Below the pieces are notes generated by a model that was not told where the DNA came from, did not search any database, and worked only from the letters and a program-made list of their open reading frames with translations. A stretch of 64,000 nt of DNA, taken from positions 186,001-250,000 of the forward strand of contig JAODTK010003621.1 of assembly GCA_026419785.1 (NCBI GenBank), given 5' to 3'. The stretch is from Sclerodactyla briareus. Taxonomy: Eukaryota; Echinodermata; Holothuroidea; Dendrochirotida; Sclerodactylidae. Below, piece by piece: positions 44,601-55,900 of this stretch. The position numbers and the translations under genes were made by a program. The first letter of the stretch is position 1. The number at the start of each line of letters is the position of its first letter.

Positions 44601-46140
44601 CGCAAATCTATGTTAAAAGTTTTGGAGACTAAAGGTAAACCCAACAAGCCTCAAGAAACTTGAACTTTGAATGAATTATGCAAATAGACCACTGAATGAC
44701 CTCCAGTGACCACCCACCAAGTTTACAGTTCTTACGGTTTGGTTCGTTTGTAATCATACTGAAGAGCTTAAATAATAAGTAACATAAAATAAGTTGATCG
44801 CCCTACCTAAAGGACTTCTGTGCCCTGAACTTATCAGATTGTGTGTTCACCCCCCCCTGATAATACGTACAAAATCTCAATCAAGATCGGTCACAGCGGT
44901 ACGCACATAGCACAAATACACAACATATGCTACAAAGTGATAGCGTAAGTCTCTTCCTAACTTGTTCAGGCGACCCAAAAAGTAAACTATGATACGTGCT
45001 GTGTTCCACCCTTTGTCCCGATTCAAAATTAGATTAGGGGTCTTTATTTATGATTTGGTAGCCATTGTAGCCCATGAATATACATCATCAGAATTTGAAA
45101 GGTGAATTCAGTCACTAAATGACAGTCAACTGCCTTATAGGCCAGTTGAAAATCTGTCAATACCCACATAATCCTGAACATACAACATCAATTTCGTCTC
45201 AATAGATTTGCAGGAGGAGGAACCAAAAATAGGTCCTAACTAAACGGATTGGTGCTATTTAGGTTAGTGAGTTATTGAACGGCTGGTCTTCTGTTTTGCC
45301 ATTATGGAAAATTAGGCGGATGTTTATGGACAAATTAGGCAAATTTAACATAAACGACCCCCAATGACCTCAACTCACATTAAACTGATTTGCATGAAAA
45401 TTTCACCATTGCATGACTTTTGAATGGCTGATAACCACCAAGTTCTGTGAAAATTGTCAAACTTCAAATACAAGCAGACTAGATTACATGTTCAAGATAA
45501 TAAATGCCTGAAAAATCAGCGCAGTTTGTTCACGTAATATCCCATATCACAGTATGGAAGTTCAGCTATTCACCCAAAAATCTAATCAGATGTGTTCACT
45601 CAAACCCATACCCTTGATGCCTCATACAAAATCTATTCGAAACGGTCCCACTGGTTAAGTTTGAGAACCCTCTCAATGAAGACTCTTCAAAGGCTCCTAT
45701 GAATGAGCCGCTGAAACAGGTGCTTCAAGAGTTGCGTCATCATCAAAAAACCATGGTTTCACAGGAAATAAACTAGCGATCAAAAGTTAGAGTAGCTCAA
45801 AACAGACAAATTTTCAATATGTACGGGACTGGTATTATGATATGGTATTGCTGCATTGATTCAGTTATTACTTTCAGATACAAACTCATGCGCGCTCTAT
45901 CCAAAGACCAATACAGTTAACCTCTAAGAAAATTAATTCAATCTTGTGGGAGGAGATTCATTTCCAGTACGATTATTATGTGAAATTTCATCCTAGAGCC
46001 ACCAATGGTGCTGTAGCTCAAACTGCACAAAGTACTAAGACGAATGTACCTTATGTGATAAAGTTTCAAGATCATGAGGCTAGGAGGGTAGTTTAAACAA
46101 TGGCCTATTGTGCCCTTTTGAACCATGATCTCATATGGCC
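44600..46140 (-). repeat. interspersed repeat family A, inverted copy, with related repeats
   Basis: Between about 44600 and 45010 the - strand matches family A: 'taacttgttcaggcgacc' near 44959-44976 is the mirrored opening block, and 'aattatgcaaatagaccact' near 44674 is the mirrored 'tttgcataatt' phrase. To the right lie more 'ccaatgacctcaactcac' and 'accaccaagttctgtgaaaat' repeats up to about 46140. No gene recognised. Confidence 0.5.
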
Positions 46141-47590
46141 TAAAGAGTCTTAGCACTGCTAGCAGTCAATAAATATTCCAAACAATGAGCACAGGGCCCA
46201 CAGTGACAATGGGCTTGGGTCCTAAATCCTGGGGCACCCTGAAAGTACGGTTATTAGACCATTATGACTGAAAAACAGCACTAGGCCAACAGAATTGGTA
46301 GAAGACACAAGATTTTGTGCAGTATTCAATTATTGGCCGTAGGTCCAAATGACCACACAAACACTCCATGCCCTTTACACGAGGACCAACATGTAAGTTT
46401 GTAGAAAACAATCAAAGATTGTGGGAGGAGGATGCATTTCAGGTACCATCATGTGAATTTAATGAAATGGGCCCACTGGGACCCAGTAGGACCTCCTTGG
46501 AACAAATTCCTGGACACCACAAAGGTACAGCTTTTAGACATCATTTATGACCCAAGTCCAGCACGGTGCAACAAAATTCGTAGAGGAGAAGCATTTTGCA
46601 TAATTCCACATGATGGGCCCTAGGGCCCACCACTGGGCCGTGAGACCTAAATTCCTGGGCACATAGATACAGCAATTGAACCACCATTATGACTGAAACA
46701 GAAGCATGCAGGCAACAAAATTTATAGGAGATACCGGATTTTGCAGTATTCATATGATGGCTCTAGGGCCCAAACTGGGCCTCTTGAGCACAAAATTCCC
46801 GAAAACCCACCCAAGGGCCCTCTATCCAAGGACGTTACATGTAATTTTGGAGACATCAATTGAATCTTGTGGGAGGAAAATGCATTTCAAGTTACATGTG
46901 TTGAAAATTTGACATAATGGGCCCACAGGCCAAGTGGGACCTTAGACCAAAAATTCCTGAACACCCCAAATGTACAGCTGATAAACTATCATTATGACCG
47001 GATTCGTAAGAGAAGCATTCTGCGTAATTCCATATGACAGGCCCCAGGGCCCACACTGGGCCTTGTGACCTAAATCCCTGGGTGCACTGGAGGTACAGCT
47101 ATTAGACCACCATTATGACTGAACATCAGCACTGTGCACCAAAATTTGTAGGAGATACAAGATTTTGCGTATTATTAAGGGCCCAAACTGGGCCTCGGTC
47201 CAAAATCCCGAACACCCATATGGCCCTCCACCCAAGGACCATTACATGTAACTTTGAAGAGCATCAATTGAATCTTGTGAGAGATGCATTTCAAGTAATA
47301 TTGTGTGAAATTTCACAAAAATGGACCGCGCGCCAAATGGTTAGGACCTGGGACCAAAATTCCTGAACACCCAAACGTACAAACATCAGCACTGTGCACC
47401 AAAATTTGTAGGAGGAGATACATTTTGAAAAATTTCACACAAAAGGCCTACTGCCCCTTAAATGCCCATTTGACCTTGACCTTCACAAAGTCAAACATGT
47501 CCCATGGGTCAATAAACATTGTGTCCAAGTTGGTCGACATCCATCACAGAAGGACTGATTGGGGGCCAAAAAAGCAATTGTTGACACACT

Positions 47591-47608
47591 GGATAGATAG
47601 ATAGATAG

Positions 47609-47656
<48 letters not shown>
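47591..47656 (+). repeat. (GATA)n microsatellite
   Basis: About 16 GATA units with one interruption, part of the right end of the hairpin element. Confidence 0.95.
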
Positions 47657-47676
47657 GGGACGCTGCAGATTCCAAT

Positions 47677-47704
47677 AGCTCAACCAGCATAGCTGGTTTG
47701 AGCT
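47677..47704 (+). repeat. terminal hairpin of the tandem-repeat element
   Basis: Arms AGCTCAACCAGC and GCTGGTTTGAGCT pair with one bulged base around a 3-base loop. Sequence similarity among copies stops right after the final AGCT, so this is the probable element end. Confidence 0.8.
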
Positions 47705-48002
47705 AAAAATGGGGCCTCAGGCACAAGTGGGGACCTTTGGGACCTAAAGTTACTGAACAACCCGAAGGTTATGGTGTTAGACCATCATATGACCGTATGT
47801 CAGCAATATGCCACCAAAACTTGTAGGAGTAGCCTTTGCAGTTTTCCACTTATTGGCCCATTGTGCCCCTTCAATGCCATCTGACTCTGACCTTCAGGTG
47901 GTCAACGATGACCCATCAGTCAATAAACGTTGTGACAAGTCTGGTCAAGATTCATCGAAAGCACAAACATTTGTTGCTCAAAAACCAAAAGTTTATGGAC
48001 TG

Positions 48003-48036
<34 letters not shown>

Positions 48037-48094
48037 ATAATTTATAGCGACATGGGCAATCACGCTTGCTCAACCAGCAAAGCTGGTCTGAGCT
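47705..48094 (+). mobile_element. tandem-repeat element with GATA tract and 3' hairpin, copy 2 (short)
   Basis: Directly follows copy 1. One partial monomer ('ggcacaagtggggacctttg'), then the same right-end module ('tgccccttcaatgccatctg', then 'gtcaataaacgttgtgac'), (GATA)n at 48002-48036 and a hairpin at 48067-48094 differing from copy 1 at a few bases. Its start at the end of copy 1 suggests a head-to-tail insertion. Confidence 0.65.
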
Positions 48095-48194
48095 GAAACA
48101 ATGTATTATGAGGAATGCTGTAGTGTTCTAGTTTTATTCAACTGTAAAAAGAAAAACACTTGAATTATAAAACATGGACTGAAGATCTTGCATG

Positions 48195-48520
48195 GCCACC
48201 GCAATCCCAAACATCTCCCTGACAGGTCAGAAGCCGAGGGACATCTACATGTATCTGTTATAGCAGCAGACTATGAATCAACCAATGCTGACTCGGCATC
48301 ATCGTGTAAGAAATGTATTCTTGAGTAACAATGCAAAACATTTCTCAAACATCTTCCAGAAAGGCCAGTATGCAGAGCGACGTTATTGTTATGCAGCAGA
48401 TATGCATCAACCAATGCTGAATCAGCATCAACATGTATCTCAGAGTAGTAATACAATTGGTCAATCCCAAACATCTTCCAGACAGGCTAGAAGCCGAAGG
48501 ACATCTATGTGCCAGCACAG
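48195..48520 (+). repeat. tandem repeat, three units of about 130 bp
   Basis: 'ccaaacatct.cc.gacagg..agaagccga.ggacatcta' occurs near 48207 and 48467, with a middle variant at 48347. 'gcagcaga.tatg.atcaaccaatgctga' occurs near 48263 and 48395. An open frame running through it is a by-product. Confidence 0.75.
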
Positions 48521-49614
48521 GCGCACATACAAGAGATTTGTCTGGGCGGGGTGGGGGGTGAGGGTCGGAACGAAGGAAATGGTTCCTCCACCCTCCCTAG
48601 GCAAATCGTTACATTTTATTGGCCCCTAGACACCAAGCTGCTGCAAAGTTGCTAAATAACGATGCAAAACCTTACTGAACTGTAAAGAAGAATCAGTTTT
48701 TGTGGTAAAAAATATATTGATAACTTGGGTCATGAGAGTTCTGACCCACAAACCCCCCCCCCCCCCCCTCCCCATCAGGGTATGCCAATGGTGCGGAAGG
48801 ACTACACGAGTAACTGATTCAGCATCCTGTAACACGGCTTGGGTCATAAAGCGTTCACAAGAAACGGGTGTGGAAAAACATGACGCGGAATTTCCCAAAC
48901 GTCGGGGGACCCTTGGTCAGCAACGATAGCCAGATGTGCTACTACACTAATTTGACACTAGGTGGAGAAATGCATCTGAGATCTCTGTCAGTGATGAGTT
49001 TCAGCTTGATGTGTTCTTACCATTTACACTCTCAGTTTATTGTGGTTTAGAATACTAAACTGGATGTGTTTCTTAACAAGTTCCGGTGGATCATGCATAT
49101 TAAAATAGTAAGTGTAACACTGCAGTAGTGCGGAGGACCTGGGTTTGATCTATGGGCTCAGTTGATGTTGTTAACCATTCCACACGCAGGCAAGTGGCTG
49201 CACAATGTTGGAACCTAGCCCTGGCAATACAACGACATCGATAATCTATATTGGATTACTCCGCTGTGTACAATTGGGGATAAACAATATGCATGTGTTG
49301 TAACTTTGCTCTGTCTATGGAAGCTGTACAACAAGATTTTGACATTCAGCCTAGATGGAGAATGTACCCCACACCCGTGCTCGAAGACGATTGCACTCCT
49401 TGCATTGATTTACGAGCACACATACTGGCACTCTTCACATCCATGTTGCTCTGGTGGTTTAGTTTGTCCCTGCAGCATGACACAATTCGTTCATTCCATG
49501 GGAGGGTTGATGGTCTTCCAGCATGTATATAGCCTAGCAACTGCATGTCACGACTTGGAGATAATACTGTATTATGCCATGCTAATACGACTGGTCAGTT
49601 TACATACAAATAAG

Positions 49615-49616
<2 letters not shown>
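48521..49616. other. intergenic, no gene seen
   Basis: Poly-C near 48751-48768. A B-box-like 'gacctgggtttgatctatgg' at about 49136-49155 could be a worn SINE. Otherwise nothing recognised. Confidence 0.35.
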
Positions 49617-49648
<32 letters not shown>

Positions 49649-49657
49649 AAAAAAAAA

Positions 49658-49690
<33 letters not shown>

Positions 49691-49715
49691 AAAAAAAAAA
49701 AAAAAAAAAAAAAAA
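49617..49715 (+). repeat. A-rich tract with interspersed C
   Basis: About 99 bases of A with isolated C (AAAACAAAAA pattern), just 3' of PSMD8. It could be the tail of a retroposed copy or a simple expansion. Confidence 0.9.
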
Positions 49716-49853
49716 CTGTTAAGGGCAATTCCTCCAGAGATAGTTGATTCTCCTCGGTGTGCAGTAGATTAATCACCATGTGAAGCTGAAGCGGAATAAG
49801 GTCTGATGACACCACAGTCACCCAACCATCATACTATCATCTCTGGTCCTCTC

Positions 49854-49985
49854 TCATACAATCATCTACCAGCTCACGAGCATACTCAATTGCCTGGAGT
49901 GCCAAGGCATGCGACGGAATATCATCACCGGTCTTCTTCACTTGTTTGGTGAAAATGAATGGTTATTGTTGGCTGTCCATCCTCT
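49854..49985 (-). CDS. PSMD8: PSMD8 terminal exon
   Basis: Acceptor TTCTCACAG. Encodes RGWTANNNH.SFSP, then DDIPSHALALQAIEYAREL, and after one extra base EMIV with TGA (49854-49856 on the + strand). It matches the family C-terminus YAR.LEMIV. Confidence 0.9.
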
Positions 49986-52900
49986 CTGTGAGAAGAAGAG
50001 TGAGATGACAAACATTGGAGTGGTTTCACACTTGCTGGACAAAAAATTAACCAATCATAAAATAGCACGAAAAGCACATTTAGGATCCACACAGCAGGAG
50101 ATACACTGCTGTCATAGACTGGAATCACTGAGTACAAAGCATGCTGGGATACATCAGGGGGTACATTACTTTTGGCCTTTTTAGACGTTTATGAATTGTA
50201 TACCTAAGTAGAGCTTGAATGGCTGTTTAGGTAAAATAGCTCCATTCAAGCTAGATAATCAGGTTTCAATGTTTACTGAGGAAAGGTTGTTATGAACAGA
50301 ATTTTGGTGTTATCAGATGGTATACTTGCCAAGCAGAGGATCTAACCTATTCAAGGCCCCGCAAGAGTTGCAGGCCTGGAGACTGCATCAAATTGTCAGA
50401 TGGAACCCTCGCCAGGTACACGGGATAAGGCAAGGTCTCTGGGCGGGGCCGGGGACCTTAATGTGTGGGGTGGGGGTAACACAGACAGCAACTTGCAAAT
50501 TGGCCTACCCCTGTTTCTCCTGGTCCAATCCCTTGTGCCGAGCGTCCAGTGAGAAGGAAACAGGTACCATTTTTCAAATCTTCGGTATGATCCGACCGGG
50601 AATCGAACCCCGGTCTCCCGGTGGAAGGCCGACGCTCTACAAACTGTGCCAACCACTCGGTTTTTATACCCCTAATAAAGATAACTTAATATAGATAACT
50701 ATTTACACACAAGACTATTTACAAGGTTTCTACAGGGCTGGTAGGTGGTTTAGTCCCTTCCTGCAATGAGTATTACTATCAAAGAATATTGAGCAGGATG
50801 GTAGTCACTTCACACTTCCAACATGGTTTGTGTGACGAGTTGAATTTCCTTTTGGGGTGCAAGAAGGTAAACTTTCATCAACGCATGCTGTTATGTTCCT
50901 TTAAGATCTGATATGATTCAAGTCCTCCCTTTCAGTCAGTGCTATTGAACCATGATGGAATAAAGTTAAGATTATTCTCCACTTGATACAAGTGTGATCT
51001 TCAAACTATGGTTAGGTGCTCATGAATAACAATGGAAAAAGTAGTGTATGTTTCCACTAGATTAGCTCAGCAGGTTTATTCCATAGGTCAGATGACAAAA
51101 TGTATACCTGAGATTTTTTCTGCTGCGTTCTAGATGTTCCACTACGATGTTCACCTCACCCAGCTTACTATTAGGGACCTCGATAGAGGATAAATAGCAG
51201 ATTCTGGGATTATCAAAGAGCATGTTTGATAGGGGTGAAACCTGAAATGTGTATCATCGTTCCACTTGTCACACCTGTACTATTTTGTACGCGCTAATTG
51301 CCTGCTCAATCACCTTCACTTTTGAAACACCCTTCGGGTGTTCCACCCCGTCGTGTCATCTGAGGGAATTCCCAACCAGAGTGAACAACACTAAACTATA
51401 TTCACAAGGGGCTCACTTCTCAGATCAGGGAACAGCACTGCAAGCAATCTCTGCCTTGCAATCTAGATGTATACTAGCCTAATCACATCTATAGTCTTAT
51501 CACCAATTGAAGCCCCCCACAGTATTAATCACTAGCTGGTGTAGTACTTACCGGACAAGATGAAACATATAACAAAGACCAAAACTTGTAAAGGAAGACT
51601 AAATCAGGATTGTTGAAAAACAGAATACACACCTTTTCTGATAACTGTCAGTTCATTAGGCTGAGTGAAGAAAAGAATCCGAGCTGCCTCATGAATGTTA
51701 TCTTGTCGTAGGCTTTCTCTGCACAGCCAGCCAATCTCGTCCGGATGGTTAACAGTGAGGATATCAATGAAGGAAATTTAGTCTCAGATGGACATTACCC
51801 TTGGCTACAGAAGACCTAGAGTGTATACAAGGAAGATATTATTGAAACCTTATATTTTGCTTCAGCCTTTTGGTTGAGACGTTATAGTCAGTTAAACAGG
51901 AGTGTGTGTGTGACATAATGTAGCTAAATAAAGGTGGACCTCTGCTCTCCGTCAGTGGTGAATTGCTAATCAACAATAACGTCTTTTCTTAGTTCAGAAG
52001 TTACCAGAAATCTCATGCAGTGTAAACGATCCAATCACAGAGGCGTTTTAGACGCTCCTATGATATCAGCATGTATAACTAGCAACTGATTAAAAATCAG
52101 GGATTTGGTTGATTTTGTCTTATGTCCACTTGGGTAATGTTGCTATGATGCACTTCATAGGAGGCAAGTGCGTAAATGTCACAGCCAATAGAGTACTAAC
52201 ACAGGAATTAGAGGTCAAGGTCAAATAAATATGTCCGTTTGCAAGACTTGGTGGTAGTCATTGCATTGTGCATTTGGATTAGCCTTCATATACGTAAAGA
52301 AAGCATTGTCCTGACCATCAAAAAAGTGTACAAGCGTTTCGATCGACGAGGGAGATCACAGGATATATAACTTTATGGGTTTAGTGCAGTGGAAAAAAGC
52401 AAGCCGTAAGCTAAATTAGCAAGGAGCAGAGGAACAACGGTCAAAATGTATTGGACAAGATATATACATTTCGTTGCTGATGCCAAGTAAACTTCCATTT
52501 GAGGCCCTGCTAAAAAAAAAAACCCAAGGACTAGTTCCCAACATGTCGGACTTTCTATACAATGGGACTCTGAACATTTTGTGAATTAGGAGCTGGACCA
52601 CAGCAAGCAAAAGATCTAACATGAAATGTAATATGTGATTTTAAATTTCTTCAAAACAGGATGATAAATGCGAGGGAAGGATATAGCAAGACCGGTCGCC
52701 GGGTCGGTGCTGATGCAAAGAAAATGAGAGAAGCAAGCCATGGGAGATTGCATTTAACCTGAGACAGAATAAACCCTACCTGACCTATTGCCACAACGTT
52801 AACCTATGTCACTCAATGAGGCACTGGTGTGATAGAGTCACCTTCTAGGTAGTTAGTGTCTGCTCTTTACTCGCAAACAGTATATTGAACCATCTGGAAG

Positions 52901-55900
52901 TACATTCAAGGGACTGGAGGGTAACCACACAAGACATATTAAAATTGTCTAGAAAATACCCAGCAGCAAGTTTTGTAAACTCCTATAAATTCCACATCCA
53001 AACAGAGAACATTCAGTCCAATCAAGGTTTACTGTTTGTTTGACAGAACATGTCTGTGTTGTACCACTTTCCTGCTTTGAATGCTGAAAAACAAAATGGT
53101 ATTTATAATCCTAGATTCACGCTCCTGGCTTGTTCAATCACATTTTAGTGGACAGTTGTACGCTTCAAGTCATCACTTCTGATTCAGTTGGTCCCATCTT
53201 TGGGTTGCCAGACAATCATTTCCCCCCATACTCATTCGCTCATGTGGAAAACGTTACAACTTACAAGAAATGTGAGTACCATATTAGGTCTTTGGTATAG
53301 CAGAGAGGAGGATTATACCCCAAACCCTCTCCCCCATACCTCTCACCCTTCCTCTTCCCATACCTTGTTGTAGTTTCCTTCCATGAGGATGTTCCATTGA
53401 TACGGGGTGCTTGATGTAAAAATTGCTCTGAATTCTTTAGTAGGTAAAAGTTCTTAAATTCCTGAAAACAGAGAAATAAGAATGTGAGCGTAGAAGGACA
53501 GTCCATTATGACGTCATCAGCATAACCATCAGTACTAGGACACGCGATCAGGTCAAATGATAAAGAATACAGCTGCCAGGTTAGCTGTTGCCAGGAAATG
53601 TTACTCACCTTAGCCCGTTGGGGATCAGTGAAGCAAAGGGGTAGTGAAGTGTGACAAACTTGACATACACAAAAGGAGGGTTGTATGTGAATAATGGAAC
53701 AAGCGATACTATCTATATCCTCAAAACGAATTCTACACCCAAGCTATCCGTTATTGCGATCACAGGATTTGATTGGCTAATTCCAATCACGTAGCTGACT
53801 TTTATTGCATAACAGTCAGGTTTTTGCAATAACTGTAAGCTGGTGAGTGACACAACAATCGGATACTTCCTCGATTTGTGATCGCAAGTAAACGCAGTCT
53901 TTTTAAACGCGAAAGGTAGTGTGGCGTGAGCCTTTGGAAGTTTCATGTTTACACGCGCAGAGATCGGCTTTCAGTATGCGCGCTCAGAGGGCGTACTGCC
54001 TCAACGGACCCAAACCGGAGGAGAGGAGAAGAAAGGATATGCGTTCGCTCGTTGCATTGGTGAACGCCATGTTCACAAGCGCAGGGGGGGGGGGCAGAAC
54101 TTTGCTGGTACTTCGGCACGCGTGGTTTGATTGCGTCCCCCGTGAACGTACGCACAGCACGCACTGCCAATCGTTGTGTATGGTACGCAGCAATTATGCG
54201 ATCGAACTAATGCAATAGTTACCCTAGCTGCCTATTTACTGTTTAGAGATACAAATATATAGATCTGTAGCTATAGATATCTCTATCGTTTGGGTAGTCT
54301 TGATTGGGGTGTAGGAATAGGAATAAAACGACAGCAGGTCACTTTTACTGGTTCATAAACAGTCTCGACTCAGAATTAGCTTTATAACGAAATAGGCTGA
54401 GCCTCGTCCGTTTACTAAATTCATAGTTCGATTGTTTAGTCCCAGTTAAAAGTCTCCCAGTTGCAGTTTATTTCTTAAATACAGAATAGCACACCCTCAC
54501 CCATGCCAGCGAAGGGGGGTTAGGATTAGAGTTAACAACTAGTGTTTATAGCAGGTATGGCAACCTAGTCCAGGAGGCCAGCTTTCCTGGCCTGCAAAAC
54601 ATACTTGAGAACATAGGCTACTGTTTTATCGATACATCAAATGCATTATATTCTACTCCCTCTCAGCCCAACAAAGTGTCACAAGGCCGGGATAGGGCCA
54701 TAACGGGTCTAGAGGGCCAAGTAGAATAATAATTGCCAAGTACCATACCCAGTGCTCAACACTAGTGGTTATGAATTGATGAACGCTTACTGGGACAGAA
54801 CAAAGGTAGCTCCTATATCGATTGCGATTTGCGATTACAACTGCGCTTTGGGCATATGGGGGCGGCGGAAGGGGAACCATGTCCTGTGCGACAGGATCCG
54901 TGGTTGGGGGCGAACATGCAGGATGGCTCCGTAACTCATGGTTATGCAGTTTGAGAGCTACCTAAGGAGTGGGGGATGGGCCTGGCCCTGGCTGCGGTTC
55001 GCCCGGAGAAGAAGGTTCGGGTGATTGGAAGCGTGGGTGAATGCAGCCATGGTGCCTCATGGCATGTGGGCTCCATTAGGAGTGAGTGAGGATAGTGATT
55101 ACTACACATACAACACCTGGTGCCATGACTATAGGTGCAAGATAACTCCACTGTGTGAATTCAGCTAGTCTGTTCTGTGCTAGTAATCTGAGCAGGTTTA
55201 GTGCCGAGCGTTGGTACTGGAGCTGACTCGGGAAGCCATCCCTGGAGGACAAAAAAGAACATGAACATAAAAGTACTATGCTGGAATCAGCGGCAAACAG
55301 AGGTCAATTCAAAATCAAATAGTCACCGAAGCACCTACCTGTAATCAAGTGTAAGGCTTAAGTTGTGCATGTATCTTGGGAAACAGTCAATATCTCCTGT
55401 CATCACACTCCATGGACGAATTTCTAAAGATATCTCTGCAAAGGGAAGAAAATCTAAATGAACAGTCAAACACGTTAAGGTCTTAATCAGGTGTTGTGTG
55501 TGTGAATGTGACGATTCCTCTCCATGCGTCCCAAAAAATAATGGCAATAAACAGTCGAACCACAAAACTGGCAGAATTAGCACAGCAGGAGGAAGCATAG
55601 AGACCAATGTCATGTAACAAAGTTGTTTTAAACTAGCACAGTGGAGGAAGGACATAATGGCAAATGCGTTTGAACACTAGAAGGATAATAGGACAGGATA
55701 GAGTGACCAAAAAATGTACAGTCATAGGTGAATGACCATGCCCTTTAACTGACAAGCTCAGATGTAATACATAATATTGTGAAGGTGAGAAAAATGAATT
55801 GTTCTGAAATGACTGCCTTGAGAGGCACAAAAAATCTCATTGATCACCTTTTGAAATTTCCCACATCCCGAAAGGAGGTCATTTCTTGCGTAAACTGCAA

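Larger units (their letters stand above)
46150..47704 (+). mobile_element. tandem-repeat element with GATA tract and 3' hairpin, copy 1
   Basis: Monomers near 140-150 bp alternate among three types, recognised by 'gatacaagattttgc' (46310, 46727, 47157), 'gagaagcattttgca' (46584, 47011) and 'gatgcatttcagtacc'-like words (46430, 46868, 47282). They make a higher-order unit of about 430 bp. Each carries 'gggcccaaactgggcc'-like palindromes. The right end is a unique module ('tttgaccttgaccttcac', then 'tgggtcaataaacattgtgt'), then (GATA)n at 47591-47656, then the hairpin. No coding sequence. The layout resembles non-autonomous Helentron/HINE or bivalve 'pearl' elements. That assignment is inference. 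Confidence 0.65.

Noticed and set aside
47483-47683. Frame rich in SIYL repeats on the - strand
   Set aside because: It is the translated GATA microsatellite.
46150-47704. Classical Helitron call for the hairpin-ended element
   Set aside because: No CTRR end or Rep/helicase gene is seen, and similarity stops at the hairpin itself. Only a Helentron/HINE-like label is kept, as inference.
48273-48629. 118-residue frame with repeated NQPML/HQPML words
   Set aside because: It runs through a 130-bp tandem repeat, and the repetition is at DNA level. No start or splice context.
49306-49722. 138-residue frame ending in poly-lysine
   Set aside because: The lysine tail is the A-rich tract, and the rest resembles no protein.
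50578-50655. tRNA-Gly(TCC) gene on the - strand
   Set aside because: The A and B boxes and the anticodon arm are present, but the 5' and 3' acceptor strands do not pair and a SINE body follows.
53364-53461. A divergent PSMD8 paralogue (reading the exon in one frame as TSSTPYQWNILMEG)
   Set aside because: Splitting the exon at one base gives YIKHPVSME and LMEGNYNK, both near-identical to ordinary Rpn12, so the divergence is a frame artefact.
53919-54218. First exon of a new gene in the CpG-rich patch
   Set aside because: Several overlapping frames exist on both strands, as expected from GC-rich DNA, and none has a donor with a following exon.
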